Source: Kluyvera ascorbata_C
Lineage (GTDB): Bacteria; Pseudomonadota; Gammaproteobacteria; Enterobacterales; Enterobacteriaceae
Length of the DNA stretch: 64,000 nt
Assembly: GCF_044197065.1 (NCBI RefSeq)
Contig: NZ_JBIQOI010000001.1
Location: 1,116,001-1,180,000, forward strand
Direction of reading: 5' to 3'
Under the pieces are notes generated by a model. The model was not told the origin of the DNA and ran no database searches. It saw only the letters and a list, made by a program, of their open reading frames with translations. This document shows, piece after piece, positions 6,902 to 16,100 of this stretch. The first letter of the stretch is position 1. Each line of letters begins with the position of its first letter. The position numbers and the translations under genes were made by a program.

Positions 6902-9169
6902 TTACTTCTTCTTCTCACCCAATGTCGGGGTCTCGTCAAAGAAGTTCCATGGCTTCAGCAGCGCGTGGGCCCACTCGGTTGGCATAATCGGCCACTCTTC
7001 GGCGCGCGCCACGTGGGTGGTGCCGGTGGTGATCCACACCACATCATCGTGGTTGGTCAGCGACTCGTCATCCTTCGCGTACTGGCCGAGGCCGGTATCG
7101 TGAACGGAACGGTTCGGGTATTTCCCTTCCGGATAGCGCTCTTCCTGATGATAACGGGTCACCCACAGCTGCTTATCCATAAAGCTCAGGCGGTGGTAAA
7201 TCCACTCGTCCGGGGCAAACTTCGCGCCGGTCGCCGCTGGGTGTGTACCACCAGCGTAAGGGATAATCTGGTACGACACCGGGTTACCCATGCGGTTTTC
7301 TTTGGTGGTGTTGCTCAGCAGACGAATCGTACCCGGGTCAAATTTCTGCGCCGCTTTCTGCTCGCTGTCGATGGTGTATTGGTTCACCTGCATGGTACTG
7401 GTACGCGGGCCGCCCGCGGTGTTCGGCTTCACTTCCGGGTCCATCGCCACCAGGCTGTTATTTTCGCCGTCCACGTCGAGGTCGAGGCGGAAGTTGTAAA
7501 TATGCTGGTGGGTGGTGCCGACGATATTATGGTCGATCAGCGTGCCGTAACGGGTATCGTCTTTGGCGCTTGGGTCGTGCATGGTCTTCGCCTTCACGCC
7601 CTTAACCGCTTCAATGCCGGTCGCCCCGGCATCGATGCCGATGGTGCCGTTTTCGTGGAATACCCAGTCGAAGATGTAGTCGTAGTTGCCTACGGTACTG
7701 ATCCAGCGCACCACCAGTTCACGGCGCTCGGTGCTGACGTTCGGCTGGCCCATCTCCTGGTGCTTATATTCCGGTCCGGCGTAGCGTTCGAATACCGCCA
7801 CGGCGCGAGGAATAGTGGTTGGCGTGCCGGTGTAGTCGGCAATGGTCTCATCCAGCAGTACGGCGTTGTTCGGCGCGTCTTTACCGCGCGCGATTGGCGA
7901 GGTCAGGGTGCCCATGCCGTAGTCGCCTGAATCGAGATACGCTTTGAAGTACCAGCCCACGTCCGGGTCACCGTAAGGCACGATCATCCCGCCCAGCGAG
8001 CCTTCGTACATCACCTGGCGCTTGGTGCCGTTATCGTTATAGGTCACGGTGGAGAGAATCGGCCCCACGCGGGAGTTCAGGCGCAGGTGGAAGTCCCAGT
8101 TCTGCCAGTGGATCATATCGCCGGTGATGGTGTAGTTCTTGCCTTCCGGCTCGATGATATCCAGCGGTTTCACTGATTTAGCGACGCGGTCGCGGCCATC
8201 AAACGGACGGGATTCCATCGGCACCGGAATCACCGGGCCTTCTTCAATCTTGATGATTTTCTTCTGCTCAAGGTCAACCACCGCCACCAGGTTTTCGATC
8301 GGGTGCGCCCAGTAGTTGCCGTCGCCGGTATCCAGATAGCTCACCACTTTCAACAGGCGCGCGTCCTGCTTCAGGCCGTCTTTGCCGTCGAAGTAACCGA
8401 CGGTCAGCGGGGTGGTGATCACTTTGGTGGTGTCTTTGATACCGTGTTTTTTCAGCACGTCAGCGAATTCGGTGCTGGCGTTAATGATGTTCTGCACGCT
8501 GACAAAGTCGTCAATCAGCACCATGCCGTGCGCGTCTTTAATCGGTTTCCAGGAGAGGACTTTCTTGTTCTGCAGGTCAACCACGGCTTCAATTACGTGT
8601 TTGCCATCCAGCATCACCACGTCGGCGGTGCGCGGGGCATTAACCGGGGTGCCTTTTAAAGCAAATGCCCATACGGCCTGTTTGTCAGGTTCGTGGAGGG
8701 AAATTTCGGTAAAACGGGTGTTCGGCTGGAATTCTGGTGCCGCTTTCACAATGGTGACCGCTTCGCTGATTTCAGCGGAAGAGAGCGAGTTCAGCGGGTG
8801 CGGCACTTTCTCAACCTGGAAGGTTTGGTCGAGGCCAGACTGGAAAACGTCGTTGATAAAGGTATCGGAAACCCACGCTTTACCGTCTTTCATCACCACT
8901 GGCACCTGCAGGTTCAGGGTTTTGCCGTTGACGATGGCGGTTTTCGCGCCCGGTTTTACCTTCACGAACGCGCCGTCTTTCATCAGCGTGTACATCTGCG
9001 CGTAATCATCCCACTGTACGTCCGCGCCGAAATCTTGCAGGGTTTTGTCCATTGGAACCATATGCGCTTCGCCGCCGTGGGCGAATGCCGGAGCTTGCCA
9101 GGCGCAGAACAGGGCGACGGCCAGCGCCAGCGCTGTTTTACGGTTTGAACGAATCGAGCCTGTTGACAT
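6902..9169 (-). CDS. tynA: Primary-amine oxidase (tyramine oxidase), periplasmic copper enzyme
   Basis: A 755-residue protein nearly the same length as E. coli TynA and highly similar throughout. A Sec signal peptide (hydrophobic LALAVALFCAWQAPAFA) ends near residue 30. The topaquinone cofactor tyrosine is Y496 in the VGNYDY motif, and the HQH copper ligands occur in GTTHQHIYNF. The enzyme oxidises tyramine, phenethylamine and dopamine to aldehydes, H2O2 and ammonia in the periplasm, feeding the phenylacetate pathway. GAGG lies 7 bp upstream of the ATG. In E. coli feaB and feaR are adjacent; here the neighbours are a VOC gene and paaZ, and neither fea gene is in the window. Confidence 0.97.
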   Translation of the reverse strand: MSTGSIRSNRKTALALAVALFCAWQAPAFAHGGEAHMVPMDKTLQDFGADVQWDDYAQMYTLMKDGAFVKVKPGAKTAIVNGKTLNLQVPVVMKDGKAWVSDTFINDVFQSGLDQTFQVEKVPHPLNSLSSAEISEAVTIVKAAPEFQPNTRFTEISLHEPDKQAVWAFALKGTPVNAPRTADVVMLDGKHVIEAVVDLQNKKVLSWKPIKDAHGMVLIDDFVSVQNIINASTEFADVLKKHGIKDTTKVITTPLTVGYFDGKDGLKQDARLLKVVSYLDTGDGNYWAHPIENLVAVVDLEQKKIIKIEEGPVIPVPMESRPFDGRDRVAKSVKPLDIIEPEGKNYTITGDMIHWQNWDFHLRLNSRVGPILSTVTYNDNGTKRQVMYEGSLGGMIVPYGDPDVGWYFKAYLDSGDYGMGTLTSPIARGKDAPNNAVLLDETIADYTGTPTTIPRAVAVFERYAGPEYKHQEMGQPNVSTERRELVVRWISTVGNYDYIFDWVFHENGTIGIDAGATGIEAVKGVKAKTMHDPSAKDDTRYGTLIDHNIVGTTHQHIYNFRLDLDVDGENNSLVAMDPEVKPNTAGGPRTSTMQVNQYTIDSEQKAAQKFDPGTIRLLSNTTKENRMGNPVSYQIIPYAGGTHPAATGAKFAPDEWIYHRLSFMDKQLWVTRYHQEERYPEGKYPNRSVHDTGLGQYAKDDESLTNHDDVVWITTGTTHVARAEEWPIMPTEWAHALLKPWNFFDETPTLGEKKK

Positions 9170-9256
9170 TGTGACCTCATTTTATCGTTATGTTGTGCCT
9201 TGCCGCTGCTACTTCGGCTTCAGTCTCTTAAGCTAACAGCGGAACGTCACGCAGCG

Positions 9257-9294
9257 TTTGCTTGCGCTTGCCAGGTTGTTTGTCAGTTTTGCCA
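9257..9294 (-). promoter_or_regulatory. Candidate tandem FeaR-type activator sites of tynA
   Basis: On the minus strand TGGCAAAACTGACAAA (9294-9279) fits the TGNCA-N8-AAA motif reported, as I recall, for FeaR. A second TGGCA...AAA repeat (9273-9257, spacer 9) starts 21 bp, about two helical turns, further downstream. Both lie about 90-125 bp upstream of the tynA start. Confidence 0.45.
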
Positions 9295-9297
9295 GTT

Positions 9298-9323
9298 ACA
9301 AAAAATGCCTCCGCAGAGGCATT
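9298..9323 (-). terminator. paaZ terminator
   Basis: Minus-strand stem AATGCCTCTGCGGAGGCATT followed by a T run, about 95 bp after the paaZ stop codon and upstream of the tynA promoter. Confidence 0.8.
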
Positions 9324-9343
9324 GGGTTTTAATGTGGTGCATT

Positions 9344-9414
9344 CCCGGCGTCGCGTCGCTCGGCCGGGCTACGAGTTCATTTTGTAGCCCGGCCGAGGCG
9401 CAGCCGACGCCGGG
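9344..9414. repeat. REP/BIME repeat pair
   Basis: Two REP units in inverted orientation between paaZ and its terminator. Confidence 0.8.
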
Positions 9415-9417
9415 GTC

Positions 9418-11463
9418 TTACGCCGGGAAATCCCCGTGCTGACGCGCAACCAGCGTCAAAATGGAATACAGCGCTACTGCCTGCTGATGCTGATTAAAAA
9501 TCTCCACCGACCATTCCACCACACCGGTGGCTTTCTCTTCCGCGTTGCGCTGGCGCTTGACCGTTTTACGCTTGCAGGTCAGGCGCACCTGAATGGTATC
9601 GCCCGGCTTAACCGGCTCGATAAAGCGCAGGTTTTCCATACCGTAGTTGGCGATAACCGGGCCGACGCCCGCGTCAACAAACAGACCCGCCGCAGCAGAA
9701 ATCAGGAAGTAACCGTGTACCACGCGCTCGCCAAAAATAGAGTCGGCTGCGGCAATCTTGTCCATATGGGCATAGAAGTGGTCGCCGCTGAGGCAGGCGA
9801 AGTTGACGATGTCCGCCTCGGTCAGGGTACGGCGCGGGGTCAGCAGGCTATCGCCCGGCTGGATCTCTTCGAAGTACTTACGGAACGGGTGAATACGGTC
9901 TTCCACAACCTGCGCGCCGCGTACCCATTGCTGGCTTACCGCCGCCAGCATGGTTGGGCTGCCCTGAATGGCAGTGCGCTGCATGTAATGTTTCACCGCG
10001 CGCAGGCCGCCCAGCTCTTCACCGCCGCCCGCACGCCCCGGGCCGCCGTGTACCAGTTGCGGCAGCGGGGAGCCGTGGCCGGTGGACTCCGCCGAGGACT
10101 CTTCGTTTAACACCTGAATACGCCCATGCGCACGGGCCGCACCGAGGATAAATTCGCGTGCCAGTTCGCCGCTTGCCGTTACCAGCGTGCCTGCCAAGCT
10201 GCCTTCGCCCGCGCGGGCCAGCGTCATGGCGTGTTCGGTATTCTGATACGGCATCAGGGTGGCAACCGGGCCAAAGGCTTCAATCGCATGTACCGCTGAA
10301 ACCTCATCCGGCTGCGGGCAGAACAGCAGCGTTGGCGGGAAGAATGCCCCGGCCGCGCTGAGATCCGCTTTGCCACCCAGCAGCACTTCACATCCCGCTT
10401 CCACCAGACGGTTAACGTTATCCTGCACGTCCTGACGCTGTTCGCTATTGACCAGCGAGCCCATCTTCACGCTTTCCTGCGCCGGGTCGCCGACCACCAC
10501 TTTTTGCAGACGGGCGATCAGCGCGTCGCTCACCGCTTTAACCTGTGCCTGCGGCACGATAATGCGGCGGATAGCGGTACATTTCTGCCCGGCCTTGGTG
10601 GTCATCTCACGCACCACTTCACGGATAAACAGCGCAAATTCCGGCTGTTCTGGCGTGACATCGTCGCCCAGCACGCAGCAGTTCAGCGAGTCCGCTTCCA
10701 TGGTGAAGGGGACAGACTTCGCCACCAGATTCGGATGCACGCGCAGCTGTTGCCCGGTATGCGCCGAGCCGGTAAAGGTCACCACGTCCTGGCTGTCGAG
10801 GTGGTCGAGCAGGTCGCCCGCGCCGCCGCAGATAAGGCTAATGGCACCGTTCGGCACCAGACCGCTGTCGATAATCGCTTTCACCATCGCCTGCGTCAGT
10901 TGAGCGGTCGCGGTCGCCGGTTTGATGATCGCCGGCATCCCGGCAAGCCAGGTGGGTGCCAGCTTCTCTAACATGCCCCAGCAAGGGAAGTTAAAGGCGT
11001 TGATGTGCACCGCGACGCCGGACTTTGACGTCAGCACGTGGCGAGCGGCAAAGCCCCCCTGTTTGGACAGCGGGATCAGCTCGTCTTCCGGCCACAGCAC
11101 ATCGTCCGGCAGCTCGCGGCCGCCCAGGCTCGCATAGGTGAAGAGGGTGCCGATACCGCCTTCGATATCCACCCAGCTATCGCCGCGCGTCGCGCCGGTC
11201 TCGGCGGAGATGGCGTAGAAGTCGGCCTTCAGATCCATCAGATGTTTAGCGACCGCTTTCAGCATCGCACTGCGTTCAATAAAGGTCATCGCCTGAAGCG
11301 CTTTGCCGCCGTGCTCAATCGCGAAGCGACGCGCCTGCGCCATATCCAACCCTTCACTTGTCACGTCCCACAGCGGTTCGCCGCTGATGGCGTGATGAAT
11401 GGTGCGGGCGCGGCCCCGGCCGGTTTGCCAGGTGCCGGACAAATAGCTGGCTAACTGCTGCAT
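9418..11463 (-). CDS. paaZ: PaaZ: oxepin-CoA hydrolase / 3-oxo-5,6-dehydrosuberyl-CoA semialdehyde dehydrogenase
   Basis: A 681-residue fusion, the same length as E. coli PaaZ. Residues 1-520 are an aldehyde dehydrogenase (catalytic Cys in TKAGQKCTAIRR near residue 295, GSAHTGQQLR cofactor loop); the C-terminal ~150 residues are an R-specific MaoC-type hydratase (FACLSGDHFYAHMDKIAA). The hydratase opens the oxepin-CoA ring and the dehydrogenase oxidises the resulting semialdehyde, a tunnelled two-step reaction in the aerobic phenylacetate pathway. GGAG lies 8 bp before the ATG. It is transcribed divergently from paaA, so the 285-bp gap contains both promoters. Confidence 0.97.
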   Translation of the reverse strand: MQQLASYLSGTWQTGRGRARTIHHAISGEPLWDVTSEGLDMAQARRFAIEHGGKALQAMTFIERSAMLKAVAKHLMDLKADFYAISAETGATRGDSWVDIEGGIGTLFTYASLGGRELPDDVLWPEDELIPLSKQGGFAARHVLTSKSGVAVHINAFNFPCWGMLEKLAPTWLAGMPAIIKPATATAQLTQAMVKAIIDSGLVPNGAISLICGGAGDLLDHLDSQDVVTFTGSAHTGQQLRVHPNLVAKSVPFTMEADSLNCCVLGDDVTPEQPEFALFIREVVREMTTKAGQKCTAIRRIIVPQAQVKAVSDALIARLQKVVVGDPAQESVKMGSLVNSEQRQDVQDNVNRLVEAGCEVLLGGKADLSAAGAFFPPTLLFCPQPDEVSAVHAIEAFGPVATLMPYQNTEHAMTLARAGEGSLAGTLVTASGELAREFILGAARAHGRIQVLNEESSAESTGHGSPLPQLVHGGPGRAGGGEELGGLRAVKHYMQRTAIQGSPTMLAAVSQQWVRGAQVVEDRIHPFRKYFEEIQPGDSLLTPRRTLTEADIVNFACLSGDHFYAHMDKIAAADSIFGERVVHGYFLISAAAGLFVDAGVGPVIANYGMENLRFIEPVKPGDTIQVRLTCKRKTVKRQRNAEEKATGVVEWSVEIFNQHQQAVALYSILTLVARQHGDFPA

Positions 11464-11621
11464 GGTGTTTCTCCAGATATGTTACGTAAACCTGCCTTTA
11501 ATAGTTCTTTTCTGAATCATGAAAAGCAAGTCTGATTTTAATAATTTATTAACAATGCGATCGCAGACACTTTACGTGTATTGATTATGATTCGGTTTCA
11601 TCGGGATAAATCAACGGGGAT

Positions 11622-11637
11622 TGCGGTGCACATCACA
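11622..11637 (+). promoter_or_regulatory. Candidate CRP site, paaZ-paaA intergenic region
   Basis: TGCGG-TGCACA-TCACA keeps the 5-6-5 layout and a perfect right half of the CRP consensus TGTGA-N6-TCACA. It lies about 60 bp upstream of the PaaX operator, consistent with the CRP dependence known for E. coli paa promoters. Confidence 0.5.
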
Positions 11638-11697
11638 AAATGCACAAACAAAATTTGTGGTTTTATTTAACTAAGATGTAACTTTTATAAAACAAAG

Positions 11698-11736
11698 TGA
11701 TTCACAAAAATTGATTTGTTGAATTTATCGGAATCA
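11698..11736 (+). promoter_or_regulatory. PaaX operator at the paaA promoter
   Basis: TGATTC at 11698-11703 and GAATCA at 11731-11736 are separated by exactly 27 bp, the TGATTC-N27-GAATCA layout described for PaaX targets in E. coli. The operator ends 12 bp before the paaA GTG. PaaX represses here until phenylacetyl-CoA binds it. A lone GAATCA at 11514-11519 near paaZ may be one half of the Pz operator. Confidence 0.8.
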
Positions 11737-11748
11737 TAAGGTGATGAC

Positions 11749-12681
11749 GTGACAACAGAAGAACAACGCTTTGACCAGCGCATCGCGCAGGATACCGCCA
11801 TCGAACCGCAGGACTGGATGCCGGACGCGTACCGCAAGACGCTGATCCGCCAGATTGGCCAGCACGCGCACTCGGAAATCGTCGGTATGCTGCCGGAAGG
11901 CAACTGGATCACCCGCGCCCCAACGCTTCGCCGTAAAGCGATTCTGCTGGCGAAGGTGCAGGACGAAGCCGGGCATGGCCTCTACCTCTATAGCGCGGCG
12001 GAAACTCTCGGCTGCGCCCGTGAAGATATCTACCAGAAGATGCTCGACGGGCAGATGAAGTACTCCTCCATCTTTAACTACCCGACGCTGACCTGGGCGG
12101 ATATCGGCGTGATCGGCTGGCTGGTTGATGGCGCGGCGATCGTCAATCAGGTGGCGCTGTGCCGTACCTCCTACGGCCCGTATGCCCGTGCGATGGTCAA
12201 AATCTGCAAAGAAGAGAGCTTCCACCAGCGTCAGGGCTTTGAAGCCTGTATGGCGCTGGCGGCAGGAAGTGAAGAACAGCGTCAGATGCTGCAGGACGCC
12301 ATCAACCGCTTCTGGTGGCCAGCATTAATGATGTTCGGGCCGAGCGATGACAACTCACCAAACAGCGCCCGCAGCATGGCGTGGAAGATCAAACTGCATT
12401 CCAACGATGAACTACGCCAGCGCTTTGTCGACAACACCGTCCCGCAGGTCGACATCCTCGGCATGAAGGTGCCGGATGCCGACCTCTATCTGGACGAGGC
12501 CACCGGTCACTATCGCTACGGCGAAATCGACTGGCAGGAACTCAATGAAGTCATCAACGGGCGTGGCATCTGTAACCACGAACGTCTGGGCGCCAAGCGC
12601 AAAGCCTGGGAAGAGGGGGCATGGGTGCGCGAAGCCGCGCTGGCTCATGCCGAAAAACAACGCGCTCGCGATGCCGCCTGA
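11749..12681 (+). CDS. paaA: Phenylacetyl-CoA epoxidase, diiron catalytic subunit PaaA
   Basis: A 310-residue protein almost identical to E. coli PaaA. It is the ferritin-like diiron subunit of the PaaABCE monooxygenase that makes ring-1,2-epoxyphenylacetyl-CoA. Carboxylate and histidine ligand motifs are visible (KVQDEAGHGLYLY near residue 70 and CKEESFHQRQGF near 150). The start codon is GTG, preceded by AAGGTGA at good spacing. It is the first gene of a compact 11-gene operon, paaA to paaK, under PaaX control. Confidence 0.97.
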   Translation: MTTEEQRFDQRIAQDTAIEPQDWMPDAYRKTLIRQIGQHAHSEIVGMLPEGNWITRAPTLRRKAILLAKVQDEAGHGLYLYSAAETLGCAREDIYQKMLDGQMKYSSIFNYPTLTWADIGVIGWLVDGAAIVNQVALCRTSYGPYARAMVKICKEESFHQRQGFEACMALAAGSEEQRQMLQDAINRFWWPALMMFGPSDDNSPNSARSMAWKIKLHSNDELRQRFVDNTVPQVDILGMKVPDADLYLDEATGHYRYGEIDWQELNEVINGRGICNHERLGAKRKAWEEGAWVREAALAHAEKQRARDAA

Positions 12682-12692
12682 GGAGAAAAAGA

Positions 12693-12980
12693 ATGAGCAA
12701 AACATACTGGCCGTTATATGAAGTGTTTGTCCGCAGCAAACAGGGTCTGTCGCACCGTCACGTGGGCAGCCTGCACGCCGCCGACGATCAGATGGCGCTG
12801 GAAAACGCGCGTGATGCCTACACCCGCCGCAGCGAAGGCTGCTCCATCTGGGTGGTGAAGGCGAGCGAAATCGTCGCCTCGCAGCCGGAAGAGCGCGGTG
12901 AGTTTTTCGACCCGGCCGAGAGCAAGGTCTACCGTCATCCGACCTTCTACACCGTGCCAGACGGCATGGAACATATGTGA
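12693..12980 (+). CDS. paaB: Phenylacetyl-CoA epoxidase subunit PaaB
   Basis: A 95-residue protein, the same length as E. coli PaaB (WPLYEVFVRSKQGLSHRHVG at the N-terminus). PaaB is a small bridging subunit needed for the multicomponent epoxidase to be active; it has no catalytic centre of its own. GAGG lies upstream of the ATG, 12 bp after the paaA stop. A longer frame starting at 12621 within paaA is not used. Confidence 0.96.
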   Translation: MSKTYWPLYEVFVRSKQGLSHRHVGSLHAADDQMALENARDAYTRRSEGCSIWVVKASEIVASQPEERGEFFDPAESKVYRHPTFYTVPDGMEHM

Positions 12981-12987
12981 GGCAACG

Positions 12988-13743
12988 ATGAACACGCAAA
13001 ACCCTGTTGCAACCTATGCACTGCGTCTTGGCGATAACGGCCTGGTGCTGGCCCAGCGTTTAGGTGCCTGGTGCGGTCACGCGCCGGAGCTGGAAATTGA
13101 CCTCGCGCTGGCCAACATCGGCCTCGACCTGCTGGGTCAGGCGCGCAATTTCCTGAGCTACGCCGCCGAACTGAACGGCAGCGGCGACGAAGACACCCTG
13201 GCCTTTGGCCGCGACGAACGCCAGTTCAGCAACGTGCTGCTGGTCGAGCAGCCGAACGGCAACTTCGCCGACACCATCGCCCGTCAGTTCTTTATGGATG
13301 TCTGGCACGTGGCGCTGTTCAGCCGCCTGGTCAACAGCCGCGATGCGCAGATTGCCGCCATCGCCGCCAAAGGGCTGAAAGAGGTGCGTTATCACCTGCG
13401 CTTTAGCCGCGGTTGGCTGGAGCGTCTGGGCAACGGCACGGACTACTCCACGCAGCTGATGCAGCAGGCGGTGAACAACCTGTGGCGCTTCACCGGCGAG
13501 CTGTTTATGGCCGACGAGCTGGATATCAGTCTGAGCGAGCAGGGCATCGCCGTTGACCCACGCGAATTAGCGGCCGAATGGCAGGCGACGGTGCACACCG
13601 CGCTGCTCGACGCCGGTTTGCAGATCCCTGAAGAAGCGGCGTTCCGTCGCGGCGGCAAGCAGGGTCTGCATAGCGAACATCTCGGGCCGATGCTGGCAGA
13701 GATGCAGTATTTACAGCGGTCGTATCCCGGCCAGCAGTGGTAG
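12988..13743 (+). CDS. paaC: Phenylacetyl-CoA epoxidase structural subunit PaaC
   Basis: A 251-residue ferritin-like protein homologous to PaaA but lacking a complete diiron site; it forms the structural heterodimer partner of PaaA. The N-terminal region (YALRLGDNGLVLAQRLGAWC) and the segment LALANIGLDLLGQARNFLSY are typical. It starts 7 bp after paaB and ends 12 bp before paaD. Confidence 0.96.
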   Translation: MNTQNPVATYALRLGDNGLVLAQRLGAWCGHAPELEIDLALANIGLDLLGQARNFLSYAAELNGSGDEDTLAFGRDERQFSNVLLVEQPNGNFADTIARQFFMDVWHVALFSRLVNSRDAQIAAIAAKGLKEVRYHLRFSRGWLERLGNGTDYSTQLMQQAVNNLWRFTGELFMADELDISLSEQGIAVDPRELAAEWQATVHTALLDAGLQIPEEAAFRRGGKQGLHSEHLGPMLAEMQYLQRSYPGQQW

Positions 13744-13755
13744 CAGGAGGTGGCT

Positions 13756-14256
13756 ATGCAACGTCTCGCCGCAATTGCGCCCCCGGAGGTTCGCACCGTC
13801 TGGGGATTATTAAGCGCCATTCCAGACCCGGAAGTCCCGGTGCTGACCATTACCGACCTCGGCATGGTGCGCCGCGTTGAGCGTCACGGCGACGGCTGGG
13901 TGATTGGCTTTACGCCAACCTACTCGGGTTGCCCGGCCACCGAACATCTGCTGGGTGAAATTCGCACGGTGATGGCGGAGCACGGCTATACGCCGGTGCA
14001 TATCGTGCTGCAGCTCGACCCGCCGTGGACCACCGACTGGATGAGCCCGGATGCTCGCGAGCGTCTGCGCCAGTACGGTATCAGCCCACCGCAGGCTCAC
14101 GCCTGCCATGCCGACGAGATGCCGAAGGATGTGGTCTGCCCGCGCTGCGGCAGCACCCACACGTCGCTGATTAGTGAATTCGGTTCCACGGCCTGTAAAG
14201 CGCTGTATCGCTGCGACAGCTGCCGTGAACCCTTTGATTACTTTAAATGTATTTGA
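13756..14256 (+). CDS. paaD: PaaD, iron-sulfur assembly-like accessory protein
   Basis: A 166-residue protein with an N-terminal MIP18/SufT-like domain (IPDPEVPVLTITDLGMV, TYSGCPATEHL) and a C-terminal zinc-ribbon-like region with four Cys (CPRCGSTH ... CDSCREPF). PaaD is required for the epoxidase, probably for cluster maturation of the PaaE reductase. ATG 13756 follows AGGAGG by 5 bp and agrees with the E. coli start. Confidence 0.95.
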   Translation: MQRLAAIAPPEVRTVWGLLSAIPDPEVPVLTITDLGMVRRVERHGDGWVIGFTPTYSGCPATEHLLGEIRTVMAEHGYTPVHIVLQLDPPWTTDWMSPDARERLRQYGISPPQAHACHADEMPKDVVCPRCGSTHTSLISEFGSTACKALYRCDSCREPFDYFKCI

Positions 14257-14263
14257 GGCTGCG

Positions 14264-15334
14264 ATGACAACATTTCATTCGCTTACCGTGGCAAAGGTCG
14301 AACCGGAAACCCGTGATTCGGTCACCATCACTTTTGCCATTCCCGACGCGCTGCGTAGCGTTTACGCCTTCCGTCCGGGCCAGCATCTGACGCTGAAAAC
14401 CCGTCTCGGCGGGGAAGAATTACGCCGCTGCTACTCCATTTGCCGCAGCCGTTCGCCGTCTGAAATCAGCGTGGCGGTCAAAGCCATCGATGGCGGCCGT
14501 TTCTCCCGCTATGCCCAGAACGATATCCAGCAGGGCATGGCGCTTGAAGTGATGGTGCCGCAAGGCCACTTTGGCTACCAGCCGCAGGCCGAGCGCGAGG
14601 CTGAATATCTGGCAATTGCTGCCGGTTCCGGCATTACGCCGATGATGGCGATTATTGAAGCGACGCTCGCCACCGAACCGGCCAGCCAGTTCACGCTGAT
14701 TTACGGCAACCGCAGTAGCCACAGCATGATGTTCCGCCAGGCGCTTGCCGACCTGAAAGACCGCTACCCGCAGCGTTTGCAGGTGGTGCATCTGTTCAGC
14801 CAGGAGTCGATGGACAGCGATCTGTTACAAGGGCGTATCGACGGCGAAAAACTGCATGCGCTCGGCAAAACCCTGCTCGATTTCAGCCGCTTTGACGATG
14901 CCTTTATCTGCGGCCCGTCGGCGATGATGGACGAAGCCGAAGTGGCGCTACGCGAACTGGGCGTGCCGGAAAAATCCATTCATCTCGAACGCTTCAATAC
15001 GCCGGGCACCAGCGTGAAACGCGCCACCGGCGTGCAGGCGGAAGGCCGCACGGTCACCATTCGTCAGGACGGACGCGATCGCCTGATTTCGCTGAACGCC
15101 GAAGATGACAGCATTCTCGATGCCGCGCTGCGTCAGGGCGCTGACCTGCCGTTCGCCTGTAAAGGCGGCGTCTGCGCCACCTGCAAATGCAAGGTGGTGA
15201 GCGGTGAAGTGGCGATGGCCGCCAACTACAGCCTCGAAGCCGATGAAGTAGCGGCGGGCTATGTACTGAGCTGCCAGGCGCTGCCAACCAGCGGTGACGT
15301 GGTGGTCGACTTTGACGCGCGGGGGATGGCATGA
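14264..15334 (+). CDS. paaE: Phenylacetyl-CoA epoxidase reductase subunit PaaE
   Basis: A 356-residue protein, equal in length to E. coli PaaE. Order: FAD-binding barrel (RPGQHLTL, RCYSICRS), NAD(P)H-binding domain (AAGSGITPMMAI), and a C-terminal plant-type [2Fe-2S] ferredoxin with CKGGVCATCKCKV and a fourth Cys in LSCQALP. It passes electrons from NADPH to the diiron centre of PaaA. Its stop overlaps the paaF start (ATGA). Confidence 0.97.
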   Translation: MTTFHSLTVAKVEPETRDSVTITFAIPDALRSVYAFRPGQHLTLKTRLGGEELRRCYSICRSRSPSEISVAVKAIDGGRFSRYAQNDIQQGMALEVMVPQGHFGYQPQAEREAEYLAIAAGSGITPMMAIIEATLATEPASQFTLIYGNRSSHSMMFRQALADLKDRYPQRLQVVHLFSQESMDSDLLQGRIDGEKLHALGKTLLDFSRFDDAFICGPSAMMDEAEVALRELGVPEKSIHLERFNTPGTSVKRATGVQAEGRTVTIRQDGRDRLISLNAEDDSILDAALRQGADLPFACKGGVCATCKCKVVSGEVAMAANYSLEADEVAAGYVLSCQALPTSGDVVVDFDARGMA

Positions 15335-16098
15335 GCGAACTGCTGATTACCCGTCACGACCGCGTACTGCAACTGACGCTGAACCGCCCACAGGCGCGTA
15401 ACGCCCTGAACAATGCGCTGCTGACACAGATTGCGGATGCGCTCGAAAGCGCGGCGGCGGACGCCAGCATCAGCGTGTGTGTGATTAGCGGCAACCCGCG
15501 CTATTTCGCTGCTGGTGCCGACCTCAACGAGATGGCGGAAAAAGACTTGCCCGCCACCTTCGACGATATTCGTCCGCGTCTGTGGGCGCGCATCGATGCC
15601 TTCAACAAGCCGCTGCTGGCGGTGGTGAACGGCTACGCGCTGGGCGCGGGCTGTGAGCTGGCGCTGCTGTGCGACCTGGTGATTGCTGGCGATAACGCCC
15701 GATTTGGCCTGCCGGAAATTACCCTCGGCACCATGCCAGGTGCGGGCGGTACGCAGCGCCTTATTCGCAGCGTCGGCAAAGCGCTGGCCAGCCGTATGGT
15801 GCTGAGCGGCGAAAGCATTGATGCCGAACGCGCACAGCAGGCCGGGCTGGTGAGCGATATTCACCCAGCGAACCTCTCCGATGAATACGCGCTGAAGCTG
15901 GCGGCGACCATCGCCAGCCGCTCACCGCTGGCGCTGCGGGCGGCAAAACAGTCGCTGCGTCTTGCGCACGAGGTGGGTTTGCAGGCTGGTCTGGTGCAGG
16001 AACGTCAGCTGTTTACGCTGCTGAGCGGTACCGAAGACCGTCGTGAAGGCGTGAGCGCCTTTTTAGAAAAACGCACACCAGAATTCAAAGGACGCTAA
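15331..16098 (+). CDS. paaF: 2,3-dehydroadipyl-CoA hydratase PaaF
   Basis: A 255-residue crotonase-fold protein with the oxyanion-hole motifs AAGADLNEMAE and GYALGAGCELALLCD, plus LPEITLGTMPGAGGTQ carrying the second catalytic Glu. It hydrates 2,3-dehydroadipyl-CoA to 3-hydroxyadipyl-CoA, a late beta-oxidation-like step. It overlaps paaE by 4 bp (ATGA), so translation is coupled. Confidence 0.95.
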   Translation: MSELLITRHDRVLQLTLNRPQARNALNNALLTQIADALESAAADASISVCVISGNPRYFAAGADLNEMAEKDLPATFDDIRPRLWARIDAFNKPLLAVVNGYALGAGCELALLCDLVIAGDNARFGLPEITLGTMPGAGGTQRLIRSVGKALASRMVLSGESIDAERAQQAGLVSDIHPANLSDEYALKLAATIASRSPLALRAAKQSLRLAHEVGLQAGLVQERQLFTLLSGTEDRREGVSAFLEKRTPEFKGR

Positions 16099-16100
16099 TC

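Noticed and set aside
6965..7930. 321-codon open frame on the + strand
   Set aside because: Antisense to tynA; no recognised domain, and the product is rich in Val/Arg/His as expected from reading a GC-rich gene backwards.
12412..12999. 195-codon minus-strand frame in the paaA-paaB region
   Set aside because: Arg/Pro/Ser-rich shadow of the paa genes without start signals.
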